7,786 nt of DNA. Origin: Chitinophagales bacterium (GTDB lineage Bacteria; Bacteroidota; Bacteroidia; Chitinophagales; Chitinophagaceae). The notes below the pieces were generated by a model. It did not search any database, was not told where the DNA came from, and was given only the letters and a program-made list of their open reading frames with translations. This document shows, in pieces, positions 7,292 to 7,786 of the stretch. Numbering within the stretch: position 1 is the stretch's first letter; every line of letters starts with the position of its first letter. The stretch covers positions 1-7,786 of the forward strand of contig JAATGW010000373.1 of assembly GCA_015654495.1 (NCBI GenBank), given 5' to 3'. The translations under genes and the position numbers were made by a program.

Positions 7292-7657
7292 CCGCAGGGA
7301 TTTTTAAAAGTAAAAAATTAAAAAGCATTTTGTAGTTGTGCGCTGCCCAAAGTAAGAACACCTCCAATGCATGCGCAAGGCATACGATACACCTGACCAA
7401 TAACAGCTCAATCTCACCAAAAAAAAAGGATTGGAATTTTATGGTCCCGGCCCTGCCAATTATCGCCACACTATAAGCCTGGTAAGCATTGTACCCATTG
7501 GATTGATAAAACCCCTCTGGCCGGTCCTGAAATACCGGATGCCCGGGATATTTGTAAGATCCACTCTGACCCAGGAAATTGTAGCTCCCCAACAGCAACA
7601 CTGTAAAGAAAAAACTGCAGATCCGGAATTTGTCAGTGACGATGTGCATGAAATTGA
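7292..7657. other. 366-bp stretch between adaptor and tolC genes with no convincing gene
   Basis: An open frame on the minus strand runs through the whole stretch (7661-7272, 129 codons), overlapping the adaptor stop as ATGA and running 20 bp into tolC. Its first part could be read as a signal-like start (KFRICSFFFTVLLLG) followed by a Gly/Tyr-rich segment (QSNGYNAYQAY). The third-position composition and codons (several ggg, cgg, agg, ata) do not resemble the neighbouring genes, and the C-terminal half is an implausible hydrophobic run. A plus-strand frame over 7431-7664 is equally unconvincing. A run of nine A/T (7419-7427) could mark a frameshift. The firmest content is the promoter-like site at 7348-7378. 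I treat the stretch as probably non-coding or as a decayed gene. Confidence 0.45.
7348..7378 (-). promoter_or_regulatory. Putative Bacteroidota-type promoter for the tolC-family gene
   Basis: On the minus strand, TTG (7378-7376) is followed after exactly 20 nt by TTACTTTG (7355-7348). The Bacteroidota primary-sigma consensus is TTG, a 19-21 nt spacer, then TAnnTTTG; the -7 element here differs at one of six fixed positions (second base T instead of A). Transcription would start near 7341, leaving a leader of about 50 nt before the ATG at 7291. If used, it would let tolC be expressed apart from the adaptor gene. Short motifs like this occur by chance in AT-rich DNA. Confidence 0.4.
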
Positions 7658-7786
7658 TCATTGAGTTACAACCACGCTATAACCGGGTCTTAATAATTTG
7701 TGTGCACGCGCAGAATCTTCAAATCTTATTCTCACTGGTATGCGCTGGATTACTTTTACATAATTGCCTGTTGCATTATCCGGTGG
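7658..7786 (-). CDS. HlyD/EmrA-family periplasmic adaptor (membrane fusion protein), last 42 residues
   Basis: The frame is open from the right edge to a TGA at 7658-7660 and encodes only the C-terminus of the protein. PPDNATGNYVKVIQRIPVRI is the highly characteristic end of EmrA-like HlyD-family adaptors, and it closes with LLRPGYSVVVT, the usual last beta-strand of the membrane-proximal domain. Such adaptors are anchored in the inner membrane and bridge an inner-membrane pump (for EmrA-like members, a DHA2-type MFS drug exporter) to a TolC-family channel. The TolC-family gene follows 366 bp downstream on the same strand, consistent with one tripartite system. The pump gene is not in this window. 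Although short, the fragment is distinctive enough to name the family. Confidence 0.85.
   Translation of the reverse strand, partial: PPDNATGNYVKVIQRIPVRIRFEDSARAHKLLRPGYSVVVTQ

Noticed and set aside
7431..7664. Plus-strand frame of 77 codons between the tolC and adaptor genes, ending in DPEFVSDDVHEIDH
   Set aside because: It starts with TTG, lies opposite another weak frame and overlaps the adaptor stop; no recognisable domain or start signal.

Overview
The window reads as a chromosomal segment of a Bacteroidota bacterium, most likely from the Chitinophagaceae or a close relative. The basis is the style of the proteins (zwf, the ~900-residue GH63 glucosidase, a lipoprotein with Lys/Glu-rich residues after its cysteine), the AT-rich intergenic DNA, the near absence of Shine-Dalgarno sequences, and one promoter-like site that fits the Bacteroidota TTG-N20-TAnnTTTG pattern. 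The lineage is an inference from recall; no search was run.

Left part, plus strand: the window opens inside zwf (glucose-6-phosphate dehydrogenase), just after the expected position of the RIDHYLGK motif. After a 42-bp gap comes a six-helix potassium-channel-family protein with an intact TVGYGD filter. A hairpin in the 91-bp convergent gap separates these from the minus-strand genes.

Middle, minus strand: a large soluble GH63-type glucosidase (898 aa) lies 208 bp upstream of a small lipoprotein with an NTF2/SnoaL-like fold. The glucosidase has no export signal, so it probably releases glucose from a small cytoplasmic glucoside. zwf would be the entry to the oxidative pentose phosphate branch, but it is on the opposite strand and nothing shows co-regulation.

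Right part, minus strand: transcription runs from the C-terminal end of an HlyD/EmrA-type periplasmic adaptor, through a 366-bp stretch with no convincing gene, into a TolC-family outer-membrane factor. After 52 bp comes a 133-aa two-helix pore protein. Adaptor plus TolC implies a tripartite efflux or secretion system; its inner-membrane pump is not in view and would lie beyond the right edge or elsewhere.

The most unusual item is the 133-aa protein. It has the fold signature of a KcsA-like two-TM channel, with pore helix and inner helix, but the residues aligned with the TVGYGD filter read MNSPYN. Second is the 366-bp gap before tolC. It holds a putative tolC promoter and a weak 129-codon ORF whose ATG overlaps the adaptor's stop codon. 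The rest is ordinary core or accessory metabolism.
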